Source: Cololabis saira (lineage: Eukaryota; Chordata; Actinopteri; Beloniformes; Belonidae). From it: DNA of 64,000 nucleotides. The stretch's first letter is position 1. Every line of letters begins with the position of its first letter. The notes under the pieces are model-generated. The model saw only the letters and a list, made by a program, of their open reading frames with translations. It made no database searches and was not told the origin of the DNA. The position numbers and the translations under genes were made by a program. Below, one piece after another: positions 43,988-55,400 of this stretch. The DNA lies in NCBI RefSeq assembly GCF_033807715.1, contig NC_084610.1:2413501-2477500 (forward strand). The letters are read 5' to 3'.

Positions 43988-44912
43988 TGTGGCAGGGTGG
44001 AGGAGCAGCCACTCAGCCGATTGGGCACACCTGTGCCCAATCAACCTCTCCACCCTGCCTGGCTACATAAGAAGTGGCTGCACACCAGCAAGAGGGGTCT
44101 GCTGGGAGAAGGTCCTGCTGGTGCACGTGTGGCGGTGTGATTGAATAAAGGAGTTCCTGCACTAAATCCTGTGTCCTCTGTCCTGTCGGTCGGCCCCAGT
44201 GGTAATGAGCTTGCTATACGGAGCGGACCCTGGAGGCGCTTGCACAGGTGCTGGCGGACCTGGCAGCCCTGTTGCAGGGCCAGGGGGAGCAGCAGATCGC
44301 AGCGCTGGAGGCGCTGGTGGCGCAGCAGCCGACAGGCTGGGAAGCAGAGGCTGCAGGCCGCCAAGCGACGGCTCCTGAGGCGGCCCCAGCGATGGCGGGA
44401 CCCGCAGCGCGACCCATCCCGGCCCCACGCCTGAGATTCGTCACGGCAGTCCTGGAGGCGGAGGTCGCCGAGGCGGAGACGTCGGTGGCGGAGTTGGCCG
44501 AGGCGGTCCTGGACGCGCCAGCTCCGGAGGCGGACCAGCTGCTGGAGCAGTGCTGCGTCGGGGAGGGGGTGGTCCTGGGCGCACCCCGGCCAGGGCCGCA
44601 GATGCCGTCTGGCCCGAGGCCACCCTGGGCCCAGTCCCGAGAACGGCACTCTCGGCGGTCGGCCCGAGTGTGTGGGGGTGTGCGGCAGGGTGGAGGTGCA
44701 GCCACTTAGTCGATTGGGCACACCTGTGCCCAATCAACCTCTCCACCCTGCCTGGCTACATAAGAAGTGGCTGCACACCAGCCAGAGGGCTGCTGGGAGA
44801 AGGTTCTGCTGGTGCACGTGTGGCGGTGTGATTGAATAAAGGAGTTCCTGCACTAAACCCTGTGTCCTCCTCTGTCCTGTCGGTCGGCCCCAGTGGCAAC
44901 GAGTTTGCTACA
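43988..44912 (+). mobile_element. miniature LTR retroelement (TRIM-like)
   Basis: Direct repeats 43988-44218 and 44681-44912 (TGTGGCAGGGTGGAG ... TTGCTACA) flank only 462 bp. The 5-bp duplication TAAGA borders the whole (43983-43987, 44913-44917). Both repeats hold TACATAAGAAGTGG and an AATAAAGGAG signal. The solo LTR at 35679 is the same family. Confidence 0.92.
44219..44680 (+). pseudogene. internal region of the TRIM element, gag-like helix ORF
   Basis: The plus frame through this segment reads TERTLEALAQVLADLAALLQ, then AALEALVAQQPTGWEAEAAG and LEAEVAEAETSVAELAEAV, an Ala/Leu/Glu-rich helical sequence like the start of fish Ty3/Gypsy gag. It runs on into the second LTR. No zinc knuckle or enzymatic domain. 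Probably the residue of gag's N-terminus. Confidence 0.45.
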
Positions 44913-44917
44913 TAAGA

Positions 44918-45984
44918 TCAGAGGACTTTTATAGGATTAAAAGAGGGGTTATTAACTGCTGCACATGACTTTACAGCCGTATTTGTATCTACTAAAAAAG
45001 ATGCAAACATGTCTTCTCAATATCAAAGTTATTTTGTAGTCTGATATTATTAAAATGAAAATAAAACTGAATTATTGATGGGTCCTCCGAGCTTAGGAAA
45101 TAACATTTAATGGCATTTAACTTGATTTTTATCAACTCTTGCTTGATCGTTATCAGTGAGGTGGTTTCTGGGCTCAAAAGAAACATTCATGATTAGACGC
45201 CTGAATTAAAGACACGACTCCAATTGTGACAGGATGATTTATCACCTCTGCTGAAGAAGATTAGTCTCCGAGAATATGACCACCTTATTAGTGAAGATTT
45301 ATAACGAGACATAAAAACTCGGCCAACCGGATGTGGATCTGTTAATCCAGCGAAGCCTCGAACAGCCGGAGTGGAAACGAAGAATAGAAACGTGAGACTG
45401 GAGTCGTTCCTGTGTTTGAGCAAAGAGCATGAAATTATCAGCCCAATGATAATTGATGTGAGTCAGAAGCGTTTCTGGGTGGGAGGCGACGCTCATCACG
45501 GTGATTCTGGAGCCTACGGTGCCTCTCACGACACAAGGACTTTTAATAGCAGAATAAAAACACGCAGATCTCTCAGACGTGCAGGAGGGGAATCAGACTC
45601 CATGAAGTCGCCGTCGTGCAGCTTCTCATTACATCCCCGGTCTTGTTGTTCTCGAGTTAACATGATACTGCAGCTGCACAAATGCGTGTTGTTCCTCCGA
45701 GAGCGTCTCATCCGTCTTTGAGTCAGAACTAATTAGTGGAATAATTAGTTTTAAGGCTGCAGAAACTGCTTTACAATTGGTTTAGTCAACTGCTTGCCAA
45801 CATCCAGAGGAATTTGTGAAATCCTGCTTGATATCTGGCCACGTACAGCCCTTCGATTAGATAAACTCAAATCAAATGGTTTTGACGCCTCTCTCACTCA
45901 GCCATCTCCATTGGTACAGAACGTACCGAGCAATCAGCCGTAGTAAGCCCAGGCTGCATTTCAGCCGTTGAGGTTTCTGCAGAA
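44918..45984. other. intron, no feature seen
   Basis: Unique-looking sequence. The short open frames lack family resemblance. Confidence 0.5.
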
Positions 45985-46255
45985 GCTCTGGTTTAATGTC
46001 CATGTTTTCAGTAGTTTCTCTGGTTTAATGTCCATGTTTTCAGTAGTTTCTCTGGTTTAATGTCCATGTTTTCAGTAGTTTCTCTGGTTTAATGTCCATG
46101 TTTTCAGTAGTTTCTCTGGTTTAATGTCCATGTTTTCAGTAGTTTCTCTGGTTTAATGTCCATGTTTTCAGTAGTTTCCTCTGGTTTAATGTCCATGTTT
46201 TCAGTAGTTTCTCTGGTTTAATGTCCATGTTTTCAGTAGTTTCTCTGGTTTAGTT
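45985..46255. repeat. 31-bp minisatellite
   Basis: About eight to nine copies of TCTCTGGTTTAATGTCCATG plus TTTTCAGTAGT, nearly identical to each other. Confidence 0.95.
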
Positions 46256-47476
46256 CTGCTGGGTGACGTTAGTCCTCCATCAGTCGCTGCAGCAGGAATC
46301 AGATCCAGAAGATCCAGCTGCAGAGTTAGAGGCTGATGCCGTTAACGCAGAGCTCTAGTTAACGTCCATTAAAAACAAAGTTACATAGAGAAACACGGGG
46401 ATCTGCTCTGGGGGGGAGAAGAAGAAGATCCATCTTTGGATACACTTTCTACATAGACGTGGAAAAGAAAACCCAATGTATCGTTGAAGAAGAAAAAGAT
46501 GGGGAGAAATACGGAAAAATAAATATGTTGTAAACTCAAATTAGAGGTTTCTGTATCTAGAATGAATGTATTCTTGAGTCTATAAGGTAACAATAATATA
46601 ATAATAAGATAACCTTGTTGGAATTGTAAAATGGGTTTGGATAAATACAATCTTTGACTAAAACTAGACTAAAATGGTCCTGGACAATTCTGACTAAAAT
46701 GCCTTTTAGTCGACTGAAACTTGACACGACTAAAAGGAGAATGAACGTGACTGAAACTAATAAAAACTAAAATGATAGTTTGACCCAAAGACTAGACTAA
46801 AACTAAAATTGAAACAGGTGGACAAGAACAACACTAGCAGCTACAGGGACGTCTCCCTGCTGCCAACCTGAGGATTCTCCTTCCTCCAAAGCCTCGTCCT
46901 TCCTCCAGATCCAAACCCAGAAGCTGCTCAACCTTCTCCAGCAGGAGTCTTTCTGGGTAGGTAACTACCATTCTTCATCCGCTGCTTCCCCCTCTTCCTC
47001 CTGAGGGACCATTATGTTGCTCGGTGCAGCGGACCAGGTATGAATATGGGCTCGTACCAGAACAACCCCGACATGGACGCTGATGTGAGATGGCTTCATG
47101 AACCATTACTTCTTTTTTTTTTTTTCTTTTTTTTTACAATGACCCCCCCTTCCAGAACTAAGTATCCTTGTTAAATGTATTTATTAAATGTTGAATGTGC
47201 AGTGTCTACTTTGCTGTTAAAACCGTGAGGCGGGGAGTGCCGGCCACGCGGGACAATGTCCCCCACGCCCCGGACCCCCCGCCCCTTCGCCTATGTGCGT
47301 ATGAGTCGTGTAAGGGGGGGAAGGAGGGGGAGCGGAGGCCGAAGCCAGGAGGCAAGACCAGCGGAGCCGGCCCTGGAAGGACGCCCACGCTCCCCCACCG
47401 GCCATCCAGTTTAACCATTACTTCAAACCTGTAAGAGGAGGTTAGACGGACAGAACTCGGGGGTGGCGAGGCCTAC
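46256..47476. other. intron, no gene seen
   Basis: A T-rich run at 47110-47140 and a GC-rich patch at 47220-47410. Nothing else supported. Confidence 0.5.
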
Positions 47477-47631
47477 CTGGCCGGAGGCTTGACCCTCGGC
47501 CCTCGGGCTTCTTGATATGGACGCCCGGGGCGCCGAACGCACCACGTTCTGGTTGCTGTAGTAGCTCACGCTGCTGTCCTGGTAGCCGCTGTCCGAGTAC
47601 GAGGTCATGTGAGCCGAGTGACCTCCGGAGC
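47477..47631 (-). CDS. pkp4: pkp4 exon, head-domain region
   Basis: A 155-nt minus-strand exon with acceptor CTCCTTGCAG and donor GGCCAG|GTAGG. Two leading bases complete a Gly codon and it ends exactly on a codon. It encodes MTSYSDSGYQDSSVSYYSNQ and SISRSPRAEGQ, closely resembling the Tyr/Ser-rich head of human plakophilin-4, which carries MNSYSDSGYQ and an SRAEGQ motif at the same place. This region is expected to be unstructured and rich in phosphorylation sites. Downstream of its donor the intron is plain for about 60 bp. Upstream lies a GCC-rich minisatellite (47650-47885), only about 20 bp from the acceptor. Confidence 0.85.
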
Positions 47632-47649
47632 CTGCAAGGAGAGGAAGAT

Positions 47650-47885
47650 GTGAGGCCTTGGTGGTGGCGTTACGCCGCCACCGCTGCCACCGCGGCCACC
47701 ACAGCCACCACAGACGCCGCAGACGCCGCGGCCACCACAGCCACCGCGGCCACAGCAACCACCGCTGCCACCGCAGCCACTGCGGCCACCGCAGCCACTG
47801 CAGCCACCACGGCCACCACAGACGCCGCAGAAGCCACGGCCACCGCGGCCAATGCAGCCACCGCAGCCACCGTGGTCACAGCAGT
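47650..47885. repeat. GCC-rich short tandem repeat
   Basis: Degenerate GCCACCGCG/GCCACCACA 9-bp units, beginning about 20 bp upstream of the 47477-exon acceptor. On the gene strand it is GGTGGC/TGTGGC-rich, a poor pyrimidine context. Confidence 0.9.
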
Positions 47886-48434
47886 TCCAACATTTGCATA
47901 TTATCTCAGCTGGCTTTCAAGTGGTAGATCAATATGTACACACGGGTTTGTGCGCTAAGCTTTCATGCTCCAGGAACAATCTGCTGGCCTACTTTCTCCT
48001 GTAGGACGAGGAGGAGGAAGCGTGTGGGGATATTTTTATACTTCCAGACCTCTCACACTGTAAGGAATATAAATAAGCCAAAGGGTAATTTGTTTTTACA
48101 TTTCAAAACTGCTGCTCAGATGGGAGATGTTTACCAATCTGGAAATTATCTACAGTAAGAGGGAGGGAGGGGGCCGATGCAATTTCCTGTGCGCTTTTAA
48201 AACCAGTTTCTACATGAAGATTAAACGCTGAGACTTCGTCCTCTCATCCGCTGCCTCGCTCCGGCAGTCCGCCATCTTCTGCGGTTTGATGGATTCAGAC
48301 CGTCAAACGCTTCAGCGGAGAGGCCGAATGTGGAACGGCGACGGGCCGCAGCCGTGATGCAGATCTCCCAGGCGTGAACGTGGGTGGAGCTTCTCCACAG
48401 ACGGAGGAAAAGCCTCAACGCCATCATGCCATCA

Positions 48435-48865
48435 CGCCGTGATATTTAATGCTTTGCATTAATGGGGGTGGCAAAATGACTCAACAGCGCCCCCTAGAAA
48501 AACTTCGTGCCTCAAGCCCCACAATACGGTTTGACGTACATGCACAAAAATCGGTACACACCTGTATCATGTCGCAACTTAAAGAAAAGTCTCTTGGCGC
48601 CATGGCCGAAACTGAACAGGAAGTCGGCCATTTTGAACATTTTGAATTAATCGTGTAATTTTGGCGCAATTTATGCCATCCCTTCGGCAGTTAATACGGC
48701 CCGAACCGTAACGTGCACTCAGGTGTGTTATACATCAAAATGTGCGTCTCGATCCTGCGACAACGCGCATTACTTTTCTCAGTCAAAAGCGTTACCATGG
48801 CGACGCTAGACGCCAAAAAGCAAGAGTGCGAGGGCCCGTTCATCGCTACTTGCAGCTTTAATTAT
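48435..48865 (+). repeat. dispersed teleost sequence (CAGCGCCCCCTAGAAAAAC)
   Basis: It contains GGCCATTTTGAACATTTTG, CAGTCAAAAGCGTTACCATG and CATCGCTACTTGCAGCTTTA. I associate this order with a high-copy fish repeat of uncertain class. There is no second copy in this window to prove it. Confidence 0.4.
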
Positions 48866-49103
48866 AGTAATAATTTGCTCAATCTGTCTTAATGGTAATT
48901 ATTTAAGCCTACATAGCAAATGCTGGTTGTGATGTTCAGATAACTGCTTAAAGGTTTTGGGCCAGGAACACCAGCATGACCCCCAATATCACGATACGTT
49001 AAGAAGGAGGAAGGACTCATCACAACACAGACCACTGGTGTCCCACATGTATTCTCCCCTTTTTCCTCTGATTGCTGGGAACCAAAAGTTGGTTGAGACC
49101 GAC

Positions 49104-49217
49104 CTTCACTGTGCAGCGAGGCGCGGTCCACCTCGGGCAGGTACAGCTCATCCTCGGCCTCCAGGCGGCGTCCAGGACGCCCGGACGCATCCATGGCTCC
49201 ATCCCGAGAGTCTACCA
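49104..49217 (-). CDS. pkp4: pkp4 exon, N-terminal linker region
   Basis: This 114-nt minus-strand exon has acceptor CCGCTCAG|TGGTAG and donor GTGAAG|GTCGG. It begins with two bases completing a codon and ends after one base, in phase with both neighbours. The product segment is acidic, containing EDELYLPEVDRASLHSEG, and resembles the poorly conserved, probably disordered stretch between coiled coil and armadillo domain in plakophilin-4 (human has an E-Q-T-S-L-H-E-S-E-G-like ending here). It has no domain of its own. The 7.5-kb satellite starts 245 bp to its right, in its upstream intron. Assignment rests on phase, splice signals and position rather than strong sequence identity. Confidence 0.75.
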
Positions 49218-49461
49218 CTGAGCGGAGAAGGAACCATGGTGAATGACTGGTGTTGGTTCGGCAGTAAAAACATATTGATTCAACGTTTTATTAGCAAGTT
49301 TTGGGTTGTTTTGAAGAGCTCTTGGACAAGTTATGTCTAAGATCAGAGGATCTTTACAGGATTACAAGATATGTCTTAGAACAGCAGCAATATCTAGTTT
49401 TTGGAGAAGAGTTCAAGGCAGAAGTAAAGAAAACATTCACTTCTTAATGGGCCTTAGCTCA

Positions 49462-52400
49462 GTCCTGTCAGTCCTGGTTTCAGCTTTACTAGTCCTGGTT
49501 TCAGCTTTACTAGTCCTGGTTTCAGCTTTACTAGTCCTGGTTTCAGCTTTACTAGTCCTGGTTTCAGTTACTAGTCCTGGTTTCAGCTTTACTAGTCCTG
49601 GTTTCAGCTCTACTAGTCCTGGTTTCAGTTACTAGTCCTGGTTTCAGCTCTACTAGTCCTGGTTTCAGCTCTGTTAGTCCTGGTTTCAGCTTTACTATTC
49701 CTGGTTTCAGTTACTAGTCCTGGTTTCAGCTTTACTAGTCCTGGTTTCAGTTACTAGTCCTGGTTTCAGCTTTACTAGTCGTGGTTTCAGCTTTACTAGT
49801 CCTGGTTTCAGGTCTACTAGTCCTGGTTTCAGCTTTACTAGTTCTGGTTTCAGCTTTACTAGTCCTGGTTCCAGCTCTACTAGTCCTGGTTTCAGCTTTA
49901 CTAGTCCTGGTTCCAGCTTTACTAGTCCTGGTTCCAGCTTCACTAGTCCTGGTTTAAGCTTTACTAGTCCTGGTTTCAGCTTTACTAGTCCTGGTTCCAG
50001 CTTTACTAGTCCTGGTTCCAGCTTTACTAGTCCTGGTTTAAGCTTTACTAGTCCTGGTTTCAGCTTTACTAGTCCTGGTTCCAGCTTTACTAGCCCTGGT
50101 TCCAGCTTCACTAGTCCTGGTTTAAGCTTTACTAGTCCTGGTTCCAGCTCTACTAGTCCTGGTTCCAGCTTTACTAGTCCTGGTTCCAGCTTTACTAGTC
50201 CTGGTTTAAGCTTTACTAGTCCTGGTTCCAGCTTTACTAGTCCTGGTTCCAGCTCTACTAGTCCTGGTTTCAGCTCTACTAGTCCTGGTTTCAGGTCTAC
50301 TAGTCCTGGTTTCAGTTCTACTAGTCCTGGTTTCAGCTTTACTAGTCCTGGTTCCAGCTTTACTAGTCCTGGTTTCAGTTCTACTAGTCCTGGTTCCAGC
50401 TTTACTAGTCCTGGTTTCAGCTCTGTTAGTCCTGGTTTCAGCTTTACTAGTCCTGGTTTCAGTTACTAGTCCTGGTTTCAGCTTTACTAGTCCTGGTTTC
50501 AGCTTTACCAGTCCTGGTTTCAGGTCTACTAGTCCTGGTTTCAGCTTTACTAGTCCTGGTTTCAGGTCTACTAGTCCTGGTTTCAGCTTTACTAGTCCTG
50601 GTTTCGGGTCTACTAGTCCTGGTTTCAGCTCTACTAGTCCTGGTTTCAGCTTTACTAGTCCTGGTTTCAGTTCTACTAGTCCTGGTTCCAGCTTTACTAG
50701 TCCTGGTTTCAGTTCTACTAGTCCTGGTTTCAGCTCTGTTAGTCCTGGTTTCAGTTACTAGTCCTGGTTTCAGCTTTACTAGTCCTGGTTTCAGCTTTAC
50801 TAGTCCTGGTTTCAGTTACTAGTCCTGGTTTCAGCTTTACTAGTCCTGGTTTCAGGTCTACTAGTCCTGGTTTCAGCTTTACTAGTCCTGGTTTCAGTTC
50901 TACTAGTCCTGGTTCCAGCTCTACTAGTCCTGGTTCCAGCTTTACTAGTCCTGGTTTCAGCTTTACTAGTCCTGGTTTCAGTTACTAGTCCTGGTTTCAG
51001 TTCTACTAGTCCTGGTTTCAGTTCTACTAGTCCTGGTTTCAGTTACTAGTCCTGGTTTCAGCTCTACTAGTCCTGGTTTCAGTTCTACTAGTCCTGGTTT
51101 CAGTTCTACTAGTCCTGTTTCTAGTTCCACTAGTCCTGGTTTCAGTTCTACTAGTCCTGGTTTCAGCTTTACTAGTCCTGGTTCCAGCTTTACTAGTCCT
51201 GGTTTCAGTTACTAGTCCTGGTTTCAGCTTTACTAGTCCTGGTTTCAGCTTTACTAGTCCTGGTTTCAGTTACTAGTCCTGGTTTCAGTTCTACTAGTCC
51301 TGGTTTCAGTTCTACTAGTCCTGGTTTCAGTTACTAGTCCTGGTTTCAGCTCTACTAGTCCTGGTTTCAGTTCTACTAGTCCTGGTTTCAGTTCTACTAG
51401 TCCTGTTTCTAGTTCCACTAGTCCTGGTTTCAGTTCTACTAGTCCTGGTTTCAGCTTTACTAGTCCTGGTTTCAGTTCTACTAGTCCTGGTTTCAGTTCT
51501 ACTAGTCCTGGTTCCAGCTTTACTAGTCCTGGTTCCAGCTTTACTAGTCCTGGTTCCAGCTTTACTAGTCCTGGTTTCAGTTACTAGTCCTGGTTCCAGT
51601 TCCACTAGTCCTGGTTTCAGCTCTACTAGTCCTGGTTTCAGCTTTACTAGTCCTGGTTTCAGCTTTACTAGTCCTGGTTCCAGCTTTATTAGTCCTGGTT
51701 CCAGCTTCACTAGTCCTGGTTTAAGCTTTACTAGTCCTGGTTCCAGCTCTACTAGTCCTGGTTCCAGCTTTACTAGTCCTGGTTCCAGCTTTACTAGTCC
51801 TGGTTTAAGCTTTACTAGTCCTGGTTCCAGCTTTACTAGTCCTGGTTCCAGCTCTACTAGTCCTGGTTTCAGCTCTACTAGTCCTGGTTTCAGGTCTACT
51901 AGTCCTGGTTTCAGTTCTACTAGTCCTGGTTTCAGCTTTACTAGTCCTGGTTCCAGCTTTACTAGTCCTGGTTTCAGTTCTACTAGTCCTGGTTCCAGCT
52001 TTACTAGTCCTGGTTTCAGCTCTGTTAGTCCTGGTTTCAGCTTTACTAGTCCTGGTTTCAGTTACTAGTCCTGGTTTCAGCTTTACTAGTCCTGGTTTCA
52101 GCTTTACCAGTCCTGGTTTCAGGTCTACTAGTCCTGGTTTCAGCTTTACTAGTCCTGGTTTCAGGTCTACTAGTCCTGGTTTCAGCTTTACTAGTCCTGG
52201 TTTCGGGTCTACTAGTCCTGGTTTCAGCTCTACTAGTCCTGGTTTCAGCTTTACTAGTCCTGGTTTCAGTTCTACTAGTCCTGGTTCCAGCTTTACTAGT
52301 CCTGGTTTCAGTTCTACTAGTCCTGGTTTCAGCTCTGTTAGTCCTGGTTTCAGTTACTAGTCCTGGTTTCAGCTTTACTAGTCCTGGTTTCAGCTTTACT

Positions 52401-55400
52401 AGTCCTGGTTTCAGTTACTAGTCCTGGTTTCAGCTTTACTAGTCCTGGTTTCAGGTGTACTAGTCCTGGTTTCAGCTTTACTAGTCCTGGTTTCAGGTCT
52501 ACTAGTCCTGGTTTCAGCTTTACTAGTCCTGGTTTCAGTTCTACTAGTCCTGGTTCCAGCTCTACTAGTCCTGGTTCCAGCTTTACTAGTCCTGGTTTCA
52601 GCTTTACTAGTCCTGGTTTCAGTTACTAGTCCTGGTTTCAGTTCTACTAGTCCTGGTTTCAGTTCTACTAGTCCTGGTTTCAGTTACTAGTCCTGGTTTC
52701 AGCTCTACTAGTCCTGGTTTCAGTTCTACTAGTCCTGGGTTCAGTTCTACTAGTCCTGTTTCTAGTTCCACTAGTCCTGGTTTCAGTTCTACTAGTCCTG
52801 GTTTCAGCTTTACTAGTCCTGGTTCCAGCTTTACTAGTCCTGGTTTCAGTTACTAGTCCTGGTTTCAGCTTTACTAGTCCTGGTTTCAGCTTTACTAGTC
52901 CTGGTTTCAGTTACTAGTCCTGGTTTCAGTTCTACTAGTCCTGGTTTCAGTTCTACTAGTCCTGGTTTCAGTTACTAGTCCTGGTTTCAGCTCTACTAGT
53001 CCTGGTTTCAGTTCTACTAGTCCTGTTTCTAGTTCCACTAGTCCTGGTTTCAGTTCTACTAGTCCTGGTTTCAGCTTTACTAGTCCTGGTTTCAGTTCTA
53101 CTAGTCCTGGTTTCAGTTCTACTAGTCCTGGTTTCAGTTCTACTAGTCCTGGTTCCAGCTTTACTAGTCCTGGTTCCAGCTTTACTAGTCCTGGTTCCAG
53201 CTTTACTAGTCCTGGTTTCAGTTACTAGTCCTGGTTCCAGTTCCACTAGTCCTGGTTTCAGCTCTACTAGTCCTGGTTTCAGCTTTACTAGTCCTGGTTC
53301 CAGTTCTACTAGTCCTGGTTCCAGTTTAACTAGTCCTGGTTTCAGCTCTACTAGTCCTGGTTTCAGTTACTAGTCCTGGTTCCAGTTCTACTAGTCCTGG
53401 TTTCAGCTTTACTAGTCCTGGTTTCAGTTACTAGTCCTGGTTCCAGTTCCACTAGTCCTGGTTTCAGCTCTACTAGTCCTGGTTTCAGCTTTACTAGTCC
53501 TGGTTCCAGTTCTACTAGTCCTGGTTCCAGTTTAACTAGTCCTGGTTTCAGCTCTACTAGTCCTGGTTTCAGTTCTGCTAGTCCTGGTTTCAGCTTTACT
53601 AGTCCTGGTTTCAGCTTTACTAGTCCTGGTTTCAGTTCTACTAGTCCTGGTTCCAGTTCTACTAGTCCTGGTTTCAGCTTTACTAGTCCTGGTTTCAGTT
53701 ACTAGTCCTGGTTCCAGTTCCACTAGTCCTGGTTTCAGCTCTACTAGTCCTGGTTTCAGCTTTACTAGTCCTGGTTCCAGTTCTACTAGTCCTGGTTCCA
53801 GTTTAACTAGTCCTGGTTTCAGCTCTACTAGTCCTGGTTTCAGTTCTGCTAGTCCTGGTTTCAGCTTTACTAGTCCTGGTTTCAGCTTTACTAGTCCTGG
53901 TTTCAGTTCTACTAGTCCTGGTTTCAGTTAAACTAGTCCTGGTTTCAGTTCTACTAGTCCTGGTTTCAGTTCTGCTAGTCCTGGTTTCAGCTTTACTAGT
54001 CCTGGTTTCAGCTCTACTAGTCCTGGTTTCAGCTTTACTAGTCCTGGTTTCAGGTCTACTAGTCCTGGTTTCAGCTTTACTAGTCCTGGTTTCAGTTCTA
54101 CTAGTCCTGGTTCCAGCTCTACTAGTCCTGGTTCCAGCTTTACTAGTCCTGGTTTCAGCTTTACTAGTCCTGGTTTCAGGTACTAGTCCTGGTTTCAGTT
54201 CTACTAGTCCTGGTTTCAGTTCTACTAGTCCTGGTTTCAGTTACTAGTCCTGGTTTTCAGCTCTACTAGTCCTGGTTTCAGTTCTACTAGTCCTGTTTCT
54301 AGTTCCACTAGTCCTGGTTTCAGTTCTACTAGTCCTGGTTTCAGCTCTACTAGTCCTGGTTTCAGCTTTACTAGTCCTGGTTCCAGCTCTACTAGTCCTG
54401 GTTTCAGCTTTACTAGTCCTGGTTTCAGCTTTACTAGTCCTGGTTCCAGCTCTACTAGTCCTGGTTTCAGTTCTACTAGTCCTGGTTTCAGCTTTACTAG
54501 TCCTGGTTTCAGTTCTACTAGTCCTGGTTTCAGTTCTACTAGTCCTGGTTTCAGTTCTACTAGTCCTGGTTCCAGCTTTACTAGTCCTGGTTCCAGCTTT
54601 ACTAGTCCTGGTTCCAGTTCCACTAGTCCTGGTTTCAGCTCTACTAGTCCTGGTTCCAGTTCTACTAGTCCTGGTTCCAGTTCTACTAGTCCTGGTTTCA
54701 GCTCTACTAGTCCTGGTTTCAGTTCTGCTAGTCCTGGTTTCAGCTTTACTAGTCCTGGTTTCAGCTTTACTAGTCCTGGTTTCAGCTTTACTAGTCCTGG
54801 TTTCAGCTTTACTAGTCCTGGTTTCAGTTCTACTAGTCCTGGTTTCAGTTAAACTAGTCCTGGTTTCAGTTCTACTAGTCCTGGTTTCAGTTCTGCTAGT
54901 CCTGGTTTCAGCTTTACTAGTCCTGGTTTCAGCTCTACTAGTCCTGGTTTCAGCTTTACTAGTCCTGGTTTCAGGTTTACTAGTCCTGGTTTCAGCTTTA
55001 CTAGTCCTGGTTTCAGTTCTACTAGTCCTTGTTTCAGCTTTACTAGTCCTGGTTTCAGCTTTACTAGTCCTGGTTTCAGTTCTGCTAGTCCTGGTTTCAG
55101 TTCTGCTAGTCCTTGTTTCAGCTCTACTAGTCCTGGTTTCAGCTTTACTAGTCCTGGTTTCAGCTTTACTAGTCCTGGTTTCAGTTCTACTAGTCCTGGT
55201 TTCAGCTCTACTAGTCCTGGTTTCAGCTCTACTAGTCCTGGTTTCAGTTACTAGTCCTGGTTTCAGCTCTACTAGTCCTGGTTTCAGTTACTAGTCCTGG
55301 TTCCAGTTCTACTAGTCCTGGTTTCAGCTCTACTAGTCCTGGTTTCAGCTTTACTAGTCCTGGTTTCAGTTCTACTAGTCCTGGTTCCAGCTTTACTAGT

